Positions 8,583 through 16,071 of a DNA stretch of 64,000 nucleotides are shown piece by piece. Where the stretch lies: assembly GCF_016863135.1 (NCBI RefSeq), contig NZ_BOOH01000039.1, forward strand, positions 62,001-126,000, written 5' to 3'. The position numbers and the translations under genes were made by a program. Origin of the DNA: Planobispora longispora (GTDB lineage Bacteria; Actinomycetota; Actinomycetes; Streptosporangiales; Streptosporangiaceae). Position 1 is the stretch's first letter. Every line of letters begins with the position of its first letter. The notes beneath the pieces were generated by a model that worked only from the letters and a program-made list of their open reading frames with translations, made no database searches and was not told the DNA's origin.

Positions 8583-11500
8583 ATGACCTTTTCCGCGGCT
8601 GTCTGCGTCGAACTCCTGAAGGCTCTGAGCCCCGAAGCGCAAGCCATCGTGACGTCCGACGCCCGGCGTCTGCTGGTGATCGCCGGCGCTGGTGCGGGCA
8701 AGACCGAGGCCATGGCTCGGCGGATCGCTTGGTGGCACGCGCGCGATGGGATCCCGAAGGACCAGATAGTGGCCTTCACCTTCACCGAGCAGGCCGCCGA
8801 GGAGATGAAGTTCCGGATCCGGAAGTACATCCAGGTCGTCGAAACGCCCGGAACCGACCCGAGCCTGGGAGGCATGTACGTCGGAACGATCCACGGCTTC
8901 TGCCTGGAGACCCTGCGTAAGCTGTGGCCGGACGAGTACCACAACGACGACGTGGTCGACGACGTCGCCCGCTACTCCCTCGTCCAGGAGGGTTACACCT
9001 ACCTTCTCGGACTCGAGGCGCTCGAGAAGGCCCTCCAGGCGGAGTCAGGGAAGCCGTACTCCTCCCGCGGCCGAACGATCGAGTACTTCCTCCAGGCCTA
9101 CGATCTCCTGAACGAGTACGACCGGCTCGACGTCGAGCTCCCCTCTGAGCCCCGCCCCGACATCGGCGCGGAACAAGAATGGTGCAAGCAGGCTCGACTC
9201 CTGACGGAGACCGGGGAGGGCGCCGTCACCGAAGCCTTCGCCCGGTCAGCGGCCCGCTACTACGCCTATCTCCGGTGCAGGCACTTCTTGGACTTCAGCA
9301 CGGCCCAGTCCGAGTTGACCCGTCGACTCCGCGCCGACGATGCGGCTCTGGCACGACTGCGTACATCGATCACCCACCTGGTCGTCGACGAGGTCCAGGA
9401 CATCAACCCCGTCCAGGACGGGATCCGGCGCATGCTCGTCGACGACCAGGACGGCTGGCTGACCGCCGTCGGCGACCACCGTCAGGCCATCTACGGCTGG
9501 CGCGGCGGCCGCATCGACATCATGGCCGACCTCGCAGCCGAGCTCACGGCCGACGAGGACGGCGACGTCCTCGACCTGACCAGGAACTACCGCTCGACAC
9601 CGCGGATCATCGACATCTCCAACCGCTGGAACGCCACGATCAACGTGCCGGGAACGATGTCCAGCCCGGACATGTCCCACGGTCGCGTCGGTCGTGTGGA
9701 CGCCGACGCCCAGCACATCGGAGTCGTCGACTTCAATGGAGACCGCGCGGACGAGGCCGAATGGATCGCCGCGACCGTCAAGGAGCTGGTCCCCTCCCAC
9801 AGTCTCGGCGCCGTCCACGACACACCCGACGGTGAACGCGGCATCACCTACTCCGACGTCGCCGTACTCGTCCGCAGCAGCACCGACGCCCGAACCTACC
9901 TGCAGGCTCTCCGTGACGCCGGAATCCCGGCGGTCGTGAAAGCCGGGCCGGACCTGTTCGCCCAGCCCGAAATCCTCTTGTTCGCGGCGGCGCTGTCACT
10001 CTCCGGCGGACGCGACACCTTCATGGGCGCCGACTGGAACAAGCGATCACTGCCCAGCCGGCTCAGGGATGTCCTGGGCATCACAGACGCAGATCGCCCG
10101 GGCGCAGCCGAGCGGGCCATCCGCGCGGCTTTCAACACCCTCGCCGGCGAAGGGTTGACCATCGCCCCCGGTTCAGCCGACAGGGTCATCCGCGCCGCCA
10201 GGGGCATGGAGGCCCGGCTTGCCGGAATCCCCGTCAACCGAGCGGACATCGCCGTCCTCAGCACCCCGGAGCTGCGGAAGTGGCTGTCCGGCCGTGATCC
10301 CGTCCGCAGAGTCTTCCCGCAGACGATGCTTCAGTGGCTGATGTCGGAAGCGGGCGTCTCGGCGTGGGACACGCAACACGACCGCGCCGTCGCCGCGATG
10401 TACCACCTCGGACAACTCAGCTCCCTCGTCACAGGGATCGAGACGCCTGGGTGGACGCGGGCCAAGTCCTATAGGCACCAGATCACCAGCCTGCTGCTGT
10501 GGGGAACCGAATCCGCCCGCCCGCAGGAGGCGCCACTCCTCGCCACCCCCGACGCGGTCACCGTCACCACCATCCACAGCGTCAAGGGCCTGCAGTACGC
10601 CGCCGTGTTCGTAGCCGACGTGTGCTCGTCCCGCTTCCCGAGCAAGAATGCCAAGCAGGCACCGAAGCTTCCCTTCCGAGATCCGCTGGCTCAGGTCATC
10701 GACCCCACCTCTCTCGCGGACAACGCGAACAACGACGACGAACGACGGCTGATGTACGTCGCGATCACCAGAGCCGAGCGGTTCCTCTACGTCTCCGCGT
10801 CCAAGCCCTCGAAGTTCTTCAAGGAGCTCAAGGGGATCGTCAAGGATGCCGGTTCCCACGTCTGGGACTCCACGGGCAGCGTCCCGCAAGCCATCCCCAG
10901 CCTCCGTCCGATCGCCAGCGAGCGCAGCCGTGAAGACCGCCTGATCACCTCTTTCTCCGATCTCCGCTACTACCTGGAGTGCCCGCACGACTTCTACCTG
11001 CGCAAAGTCCTCGGTTTCACCCCCACCATCGACCAGGCTTTCGGCTACGGCCGCGGCGTCCACAACCTCATGCGCGCCGTCCACACCGACCCTGCGCGTT
11101 GGGCCGAACTCGCCGCCGACCCTGTCGCCCTCAGACAGGCCGTCCAAGAGCTCATCGACCGCGGCCTTTTCTACCTGCGGCACACCACGGGCGAACCGGC
11201 CGAGAACATGCGCCGTCGCGGTGTCGAGATCGTCACCGACTACGTCCAGACCTACGTCGACGAACTCCGCCGCCTCACCTTCGAACCCGAGCGGGAATTC
11301 GAAGTGCTCGTCCCCGGTGAGGACGTGCTCGTTTCCGGTGCCATCGATGTCGTGCGCCTCGACTCACCGCCCCAAGTCACGATCATCGACTTCAAGTCGG
11401 GGGAACGGGAGACCGACAAGCACGACGCCCTCGACGAGGACGAGATGAAGCTCCAGGTCTCCCTGTACGCCGTGGCGGCCCGTCAGGAACTGGAGTACGA

Positions 11501-11744
11501 GCCCGAGCGAGGCCTGGTCCGCTACCTGGGTGAGAGGGACCCTTCGCGCAGGGAACTGAACGTCCCGCTCGACCAGCAGACCATCGATGACAGCCTGGCG
11601 ACGGTGAAGACCCTTGCGGGCGGCATCCAACGCCGCCAGTTCCGCTCGGGTCCCCACAAGCCGGATAAGAACGGCGGACACCGCTGCATCACCTGCGACT
11701 GGTCGCGCATCTGCGGCTTGAGCAGGAACTCGTCGACCGCGTAG
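8583..11744 (+). CDS. UvrD-type helicase fused to a PD-(D/E)XK nuclease with Fe-S cysteines
   Basis: A 1053-aa superfamily 1A helicase-nuclease. Helicase motifs in order: Walker A IAGAGAGKTEA (Lys40), Walker B VVDEVQD near 270, GDHRQAIYGWRGG, LTRNYRSTPRI, TIHSVKGLQYAAVFV and LMYVAITRAERF. The C-terminal nuclease has GAIDV (Asp922), IIDFKSG (Asp936, Lys938) and LQVSLYA. It is bracketed by cysteines 800, 1035, 1038 and 1044, the one-plus-three spacing of AddB/Cas4-type iron-sulphur nucleases. The expected activity is ATP-dependent unwinding with cleavage. It follows the Z1/GHKL operon on the same strand and converges with the Vsr gene. Related helicases occur in many defence islands; whether it belongs to the same system is inference. 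Confidence 0.93.
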   Translation: MTFSAAVCVELLKALSPEAQAIVTSDARRLLVIAGAGAGKTEAMARRIAWWHARDGIPKDQIVAFTFTEQAAEEMKFRIRKYIQVVETPGTDPSLGGMYVGTIHGFCLETLRKLWPDEYHNDDVVDDVARYSLVQEGYTYLLGLEALEKALQAESGKPYSSRGRTIEYFLQAYDLLNEYDRLDVELPSEPRPDIGAEQEWCKQARLLTETGEGAVTEAFARSAARYYAYLRCRHFLDFSTAQSELTRRLRADDAALARLRTSITHLVVDEVQDINPVQDGIRRMLVDDQDGWLTAVGDHRQAIYGWRGGRIDIMADLAAELTADEDGDVLDLTRNYRSTPRIIDISNRWNATINVPGTMSSPDMSHGRVGRVDADAQHIGVVDFNGDRADEAEWIAATVKELVPSHSLGAVHDTPDGERGITYSDVAVLVRSSTDARTYLQALRDAGIPAVVKAGPDLFAQPEILLFAAALSLSGGRDTFMGADWNKRSLPSRLRDVLGITDADRPGAAERAIRAAFNTLAGEGLTIAPGSADRVIRAARGMEARLAGIPVNRADIAVLSTPELRKWLSGRDPVRRVFPQTMLQWLMSEAGVSAWDTQHDRAVAAMYHLGQLSSLVTGIETPGWTRAKSYRHQITSLLLWGTESARPQEAPLLATPDAVTVTTIHSVKGLQYAAVFVADVCSSRFPSKNAKQAPKLPFRDPLAQVIDPTSLADNANNDDERRLMYVAITRAERFLYVSASKPSKFFKELKGIVKDAGSHVWDSTGSVPQAIPSLRPIASERSREDRLITSFSDLRYYLECPHDFYLRKVLGFTPTIDQAFGYGRGVHNLMRAVHTDPARWAELAADPVALRQAVQELIDRGLFYLRHTTGEPAENMRRRGVEIVTDYVQTYVDELRRLTFEPEREFEVLVPGEDVLVSGAIDVVRLDSPPQVTIIDFKSGERETDKHDALDEDEMKLQVSLYAVAARQELEYEPERGLVRYLGERDPSRRELNVPLDQQTIDDSLATVKTLAGGIQRRQFRSGPHKPDKNGGHRCITCDWSRICGLSRNSSTA

Positions 11745-11913
11745 CGGGAATGCCTCCGCCGATCCGTTTCCAACTGGGCCGCTGAAGCGTGACAGCAACC
11801 GTGCCGGACCCGCTCGCCTCCGTCATAGTCAGTCGTCCGGTGGTGGAGGACAGGTCACCGACGCCGAGGTCCTGGAGCCCGTCCGAGCACGGGGAGCTGC
11901 AGCGAGGCGGCGG
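11745..11913. other. Convergent gap between helicase and Vsr genes
   Basis: No gene is supported. This is the meeting point of the plus-strand helicase and the minus-strand Vsr gene. No clear stem-loop terminator was found by eye. Confidence 0.45.
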
Positions 11914-12369
11914 TCATCGACTCCGCCCTGCCACCTGTGAGGCTCGGGCGGTACGGACCGCCGTCGCGACGCGGTGTGCCGCTTCCACGGGGTCCTCATG
12001 CTCCCAGACCCTGATGACCGACCAGCCCGCCTCCTCAAGCCTGCGATCGGTGTCTGCGTCCCGTTCCCTGTTGGCGCGGAGCTTCTCCGACCAGTAAGCG
12101 GAATTGGTCTTGGCCACGCTGTGATGTTCGGGGCAGCCGTGCCAGAAACAGCCGTCCAGGAAGACCGCGATGCGGAGACGGGGGAAGACCAAATCAGCCG
12201 TCCGACGGCGGCCCGGAAGAGGGAGACGGACGGCGACCCGGTAACGCAGACCGAGAGCGTGCACCGCTTTCCGCAGAGCGAGCTCGGGCTTGGTATCGCG
12301 ACTCTTGTTGGATCGCATGCTCGCCCGGACAGCGTCGCTAGAAGCCCACGACTCTGCTCTCGTACCCAT
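11914..12369 (-). CDS. vsr: Very short patch repair endonuclease (Vsr)
   Basis: A 151-aa Vsr-like nuclease. The N-terminal segment (SMRSNKSRDTKPE) and the core (TADLVFPRLRIAVFLDGCFWHGCPEHH) are diagnostic, with Asp in TADLVF and the FWHGCP motif. VIRVWEHE near residue 119 completes the fold. Vsr nicks DNA 5' of T:G mismatches that arise when 5-methylcytosine deaminates, so it normally accompanies a C5 methyltransferase, here encoded about 600 bp away on the other strand. In MutL-Z1 islands it has also been suggested to act as a restriction nuclease. ATG 12369 is used as the start; an alternative is Met18, inside the conserved SMRSNKS segment. Confidence 0.93.
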   Translation of the reverse strand: MGTRAESWASSDAVRASMRSNKSRDTKPELALRKAVHALGLRYRVAVRLPLPGRRRTADLVFPRLRIAVFLDGCFWHGCPEHHSVAKTNSAYWSEKLRANRERDADTDRRLEEAGWSVIRVWEHEDPVEAAHRVATAVRTARASQVAGRSR

Positions 12370-12635
12370 GAGGTCAAAGATATGGCGGTCGTCGCCGAGT
12401 CGGCTTACAGCTTTGTCCGTTCATGGATGCAGAAGGCAGGGGTTCCCGCAAACTGGGAGCTCGTCGGCGAGAAGACAGCCAGATGCCGACAGGCGGGAAA
12501 GGCGTTCCCGCCACCCGTCGCCGCAGCGGTGGGCAGAGAGATCGCAGCTGTACTCCTCGCAGTCCCATGATCCGGGCTCGTCTCCTGACGGACGCCCTCG
12601 CCTCGATCGGCACCCGCCCGGGACGGTGGAAGCGC
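12370..12635 (-). other. Gap between the RHH and Vsr genes
   Basis: These 266 nt separate two minus-strand genes. Short open frames on both strands (for example 12421-12639 minus) are Cys/Arg/Ser-rich with no family resemblance and no good ribosome binding site, so I see no gene. A Vsr promoter may lie here. Confidence 0.4.
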
Positions 12636-12857
12636 TCAAGCTCCGATTGAACTCGCCTCGTCAGTGAGCGGAGACTCCGAGCGCATCGGAGCCGGACGGG
12701 GAGGGATCTCATCGGTATCCCCGACGAGCCAGTGAAGGAAGCCGATGACGTGTGCGTTCATGTTGGAACCCACCACGGCGGCAGCCTCCTTGGCCCGCCT
12801 ATGGAGTTCCGGGTCCGGGCGGTACACCGCGGCAGCGTACCTGTGCTTGTTGGGCAT
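12636..12857 (-). CDS. Small ribbon-helix-helix-like DNA-binding protein
   Basis: A 73-aa basic protein. Residues 5-45 look like a ribbon-helix-helix fold: a short beta segment (RYAAAVYRPD), then a helix (PELHRRAKEAAAVVG), a turn (SNMNAHV) and a second helix (IGFLHWLVG). The tail is acidic and Pro-rich. It probably binds DNA as a dimer. A perfect 15-bp palindrome starts 6 bp upstream of its start codon, between it and the divergent methyltransferase gene. That is the layout expected of an autoregulator, or of a controller protein timing methyltransferase against nuclease expression. The family call is by pattern only. Confidence 0.68.
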   Translation of the reverse strand: MPNKHRYAAAVYRPDPELHRRAKEAAAVVGSNMNAHVIGFLHWLVGDTDEIPPRPAPMRSESPLTDEASSIGA

Positions 12858-12862
12858 GGTTT

Positions 12863-12877
12863 CACCATGTCATGGTG
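12863..12877. promoter_or_regulatory. 15-bp perfect palindrome, candidate RHH operator
   Basis: The arms CACCATG and CATGGTG flank a single central T. The site lies immediately upstream of the RHH start (12857) and about 120 bp upstream of the methyltransferase start (12994). It is therefore placed to control both divergent units. Confidence 0.55.
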
Positions 12878-12993
12878 GCCGGCCACCGCGAAGAGAGAGT
12901 ATGCTTGCCCGGTCATGGGTAGATCCAGAGGCGTATCGGCGATCAACGCATGCGAGTCCTGCAGCCTCTGACCCCTCGAGGCCAGGAGAGTAC

Positions 12994-14079
12994 GTGCACG
13001 CCCGCGGAATTGTGGATCTGTTCGCTGGACCCGGCGGGCTGGACGTGGCGGCGACCTGGCTGAAGATCCCCGTGATCGGCATCGAACTCGACGGCAACGC
13101 GTGCACCACTCGGAAAGCAGCCGGGTTGGGCACCGAGCAAGAAGACGTGCGCGCCTGGGGCCCCAGGGATTTCCCGGACGCCAACGTCCTGGCGGCCGGG
13201 CCTCCGTGCCAGACGTATACCGTGGCGGGATCCGGTACCGGCCGCCAGGACCTCAACAATGTGCTCGGTTCCGCTAAGCGCATGGCCAACGGTGAAGACG
13301 TCAGCGCAGACCTCAAGAAGCTGTCTGACCCACGAACGGCTCTGGTGTTGGAACCCCTCCGATGGGTGCTCGAGGCCAGAGAGGCCGGACGCCCTTACGA
13401 TGCGATCATCTTGGAGCAGGTGCCATCCGTCCGACCGGTCTGGGCGGTGATGGACGAGATCCTCACGGGCCTGGGCTATTCAGTGGCTCACGACGTGCTG
13501 CGCACGGAGCAATACGGAGTGCCGCAGACTCGCCGTCGCGCGGTTCTGATCGCCCGTCGTATAGACGAAGGCGCGGATAAGGTGACGCTGCCTAAGGCGA
13601 CCCATCACCCGTACCGCAAGGGAGTCCCTCGTCCCGAGGAATCCGAAGGCATCAAGCCTTGGGTGGCGATGGGCGAGGTACTACAGCGGCCGAAACCTTT
13701 CGTCGTCATCTCCAACTACGGTACCGGCGGCAACCCTAAAGCCCGCGGAGAGCGCAAATCCACCGAACCGTCCGCTACCGTCACCGGAAAGATCTCTCGC
13801 AACCGGGTATTAGAAGCCGACGGCACCGTCTCCCGTTTCGACAATGCCGAGTCAGGATTGATCCAGACCTTTCCTCGGGATTACCCATGGGGAGGCAGCG
13901 ATATCCCTCAGCAGATAGGCAACGCAATCCCACCGCTCCTCGCTGCCCACGTCATCGTCGCAGCCCTCGGTACGGGGGCCGACGTCCTCAAAGATCTAAA
14001 AGCGGAGAAGCTGCCGCTGTGGTCAGAAACCGCGGCCACCAAATCCCAACATCCAGGCCGGGATCGCGATATCCCATAA
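12994..14079 (+). CDS. DNA (cytosine-5-)-methyltransferase
   Basis: A 361-aa C5-cytosine methyltransferase. GTG 12994 is chosen because AGGAG ends 6 nt upstream and the protein then begins directly at motif I (IVDLFAGPGGLDVAA); the longer frame from 12745 adds an unrelated N-terminus. Motif IV is GPPCQTY with catalytic Cys72. Motif VI is EQV instead of the usual ENV. Motif VIII is YGVPQTRRRAVLIARR, and motif X is QQIGNAIPP. The target-recognition region is compact, between TRRR and the ERKSTEPSATVTGK segment. It would protect host DNA in a restriction system with Vsr and the Z1/GHKL/nuclease proteins. The recognition sequence cannot be read from the protein. Confidence 0.95.
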   Translation: MHARGIVDLFAGPGGLDVAATWLKIPVIGIELDGNACTTRKAAGLGTEQEDVRAWGPRDFPDANVLAAGPPCQTYTVAGSGTGRQDLNNVLGSAKRMANGEDVSADLKKLSDPRTALVLEPLRWVLEAREAGRPYDAIILEQVPSVRPVWAVMDEILTGLGYSVAHDVLRTEQYGVPQTRRRAVLIARRIDEGADKVTLPKATHHPYRKGVPRPEESEGIKPWVAMGEVLQRPKPFVVISNYGTGGNPKARGERKSTEPSATVTGKISRNRVLEADGTVSRFDNAESGLIQTFPRDYPWGGSDIPQQIGNAIPPLLAAHVIVAALGTGADVLKDLKAEKLPLWSETAATKSQHPGRDRDIP

Positions 14080-14583
14080 CCTGCTGCATCCCGCCCGACC
14101 CTCGATGGAGCCAATCAAAACGAGTTGCACGGCTAACTGAACGAACCTGCAGGCCGTACTGCTACCACAGAGTGAGTTGATCCCGGTCTCGCGGCCCGTT
14201 CCTGGACTCTGACAGTTGGAGGCGCCGGTCCTCCGAGAGCCCCGACGAAGTGGCGATCAGGATCTTTTCCGCAAGCCTCATCGTTTCAGTGATCGATGGC
14301 GCCTCGATCAATATCAGCCTAGGCCGATCCGGATCGGAATTAAATCCACACCCCGAGGCATGAATGAAGTTGACCCGGTTTGGCGTACACCTTTGATGTA
14401 CTCCGACTTTGGTGGCGACTCCACCGAACCCGGGGCACACCAATGTGTCTACCGGACCGGGGCAACTTCACGCCGCCACCGACGTGGATCTGATGACGAC
14501 CTACGTCGGTGGCACCCGGGAGTGCGTCGCGGCGGTGGTGGCCGACGAAGGACTGGAGGCCATGGAGATCACTGTGGACCAGT
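14080..14583. other. Gene-poor junction between the R-M island and the IS element
   Basis: These 504 nt contain no gene I can support. A plus frame from 14409 (VDLMTTYVGGTRECVAAVV near its middle) runs into the IS left end and could be the remnant of a gene cut by the insertion, but I recognise no family. A minus frame 14162-14443 is equally anonymous. The stretch is comparatively AT-rich and is probably island-edge debris. Confidence 0.45.
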
Positions 14584-15800
14584 CAGGGTCGAAGCGTTCT
14601 CACGTTGTGAGACCGAGTAGCTGAAGCCCGTCTGCGGGGTGGCTGCGGTAGTGGTCGATCGCGGCGGCGATGTTGGTCCAGCCGATCAGATGGGCCAGGC
14701 CGATGGCCAGGTTGCGCAGGCTGGCCATGATCCGTGGGGCGGTGCCGGTGCGGACCCGGGAGGCGTCTTCGCGGTAGGTGGCGTCGCGGATGTGGTGCAG
14801 GGCCTCGATGCTCCAGTGGCCGCGGATCAGTGCGGCGAGGCGGGCGTGGCTGAGGCGGCCGGGCGGCAGGCTGGTGATCGCGTAGATGGTGACGATCGTG
14901 GTCGTGCCGGTTCGGTGGTCGGTGCGGCGGCGTTTGACCTGAATGGCCTGGGTGGCGTGGGGGAAGGGCAGGCCGGGCCGGGTGGTGCAGATCTTCATGC
15001 GGCGGATCTCGCGGCGGCCGTGACCGGTCTCGTCGGTGCGGTCGTTGAGGAACGCTTGGCGCCAGGGCAGGGCTTTGAGCCGGCGGTGCAGGGTGGGCTG
15101 GTTGCCTTTGACGAGGAAGATGTAGTGGCCGCCGGCGGTGATGATCTGCCGGGCGTGTTCGGCTTGAGTGTGCAGGGCGTCGGCGGTGATGACCACGTTC
15201 GACAACTCCAGGCCGGACAGCAGCGGCGCAAACGCGCCGATCTCGTTGCTTTTGGCCGCGACCTGCCGCTGAGCGACGACGGTGTGGGTGTCGTGGCGGA
15301 GGGCGGCCAGCAGGTGCACCGTGCCATCGGTGGTGCGGCTGCCGCACAGGGCCTTGCCGTCGATGGCCAGGCCGAGCAGGGGCGTTCGGGGGGAAGTGGT
15401 GGTGTCGGGCGGCGGGCAGGCGGCCAGCGCGGCGAGGTAGGCGCAGGTCGCGGCATCGAAGGCGTCGCCGTCCAGGCGGGCCAGGAGCCGTCCCAGGGTG
15501 GAGGCGGCCAATCGCATGGTGGGCGGCAGACCGAGCCGGGCGCGCAGATCGGCGTCGTAGCCGGCGATGAACCGGGTGATCTTCGCCAGTGATGTGGCCC
15601 CGCCGAGCACGGCGAGCAGGGTTAAGGCCAGCAGCGGGCCGAGTCGGTAGCGGCGTCCGCGGCGGCTGCGCGGGTCGGGTACGGCATCGAGGACCTCGGC
15701 CAGGGTGGGCAGGTCGACGGCGGGATCGGCGAGGGGGACGTGCTCCAGGTGGCGGGAGAGCACGTCGATCGGGGATGATGGCACGCGAACGCGGCCCCTG
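14584..15800 (-). mobile_element. ISAs1-family-like insertion sequence
   Basis: About 1.2 kb containing a single transposase gene. Candidate ends are CAGGG at 14584-14588 and its complement CCCTG at 15796-15800. Inside each end the inward reads share GCGTTC (GCGTTCTCACG on the left, GCGTTCGCGTG on the right), so imperfect terminal inverted repeats are likely. The 8-10 bp just outside the two ends do not match, so no target duplication is visible. That suggests an old copy or a rearranged insertion. The element forms the right boundary of the defence island. Confidence 0.65.
14600..15784 (-). CDS. ISAs1-family transposase
   Basis: A DDE transposase of the ISAs1 / H-repeat type, about 394 aa from GTG 15784. 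The same frame is open to an ATG at 15835, but that start would lie outside the inferred IS end. The N-terminal region has [19 protein letters not shown]. The DDE segments are [12 protein letters not shown] (first Asp), [10 protein letters not shown] (second Asp) and IFLVKGNQP. The C-terminal helix region ([19 protein letters not shown]) carries the likely catalytic Glu. The frame is intact, so the protein may be functional. It catalyses movement of the host IS; nothing ties it to the neighbouring genes. Confidence 0.9.
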   Translation of the reverse strand: MPSSPIDVLSRHLEHVPLADPAVDLPTLAEVLDAVPDPRSRRGRRYRLGPLLALTLLAVLGGATSLAKITRFIAGYDADLRARLGLPPTMRLAASTLGRLLARLDGDAFDAATCAYLAALAACPPPDTTTSPRTPLLGLAIDGKALCGSRTTDGTVHLLAALRHDTHTVVAQRQVAAKSNEIGAFAPLLSGLELSNVVITADALHTQAEHARQIITAGGHYIFLVKGNQPTLHRRLKALPWRQAFLNDRTDETGHGRREIRRMKICTTRPGLPFPHATQAIQVKRRRTDHRTGTTTIVTIYAITSLPPGRLSHARLAALIRGHWSIEALHHIRDATYREDASRVRTGTAPRIMASLRNLAIGLAHLIGWTNIAAAIDHYRSHPADGLQLLGLTT

Positions 15801-16071
15801 TTCTTGATCGACTGGCTTAGACAACCGACGATCATCAGGGGTCGCGTTTGTCATCTCCGCACTGGGGTGTTCCTACGTGCCCACCCGGCTCAGGGGTGCA
15901 GCAGTCTCAGCAGCCGAGAACGCAACGGCCTTGGTGGACCAGTCGCTCGCCTGGGACAGCGATCCCCTCAATCCCGTCCCCGCCGACCGCGAGAGATATT
16001 GAGCCGGGACGCGTCATGGCACAGCCGCCCGCCGGGGGACTCCTGCGCCCGGGGTGCCGGGATCTCCGTAC
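15801..16071. other. Intergenic stretch right of the IS
   Basis: These 271 nt hold no gene I can support. The open frames are Ser/Pro/Arg-rich and lack ribosome binding sites. It separates the IS from the 3' end of the OmpA-like gene. Confidence 0.4.

Noticed and set aside
8583-11744. AIPR protein completing a standard Mza system
   Set aside because: The protein shows UvrD helicase motifs and a PD-(D/E)XK domain; no AIPR feature was found here or in the adjacent genes.
12421-12639. 72-aa Cys/Ser/Arg-rich minus frame between RHH and Vsr genes
   Set aside because: No start signal or homology pattern; other frames are equally open.
14162-14443. 93-aa minus frame next to the IS
   Set aside because: No recognisable family and no ribosome binding site; probably island debris.
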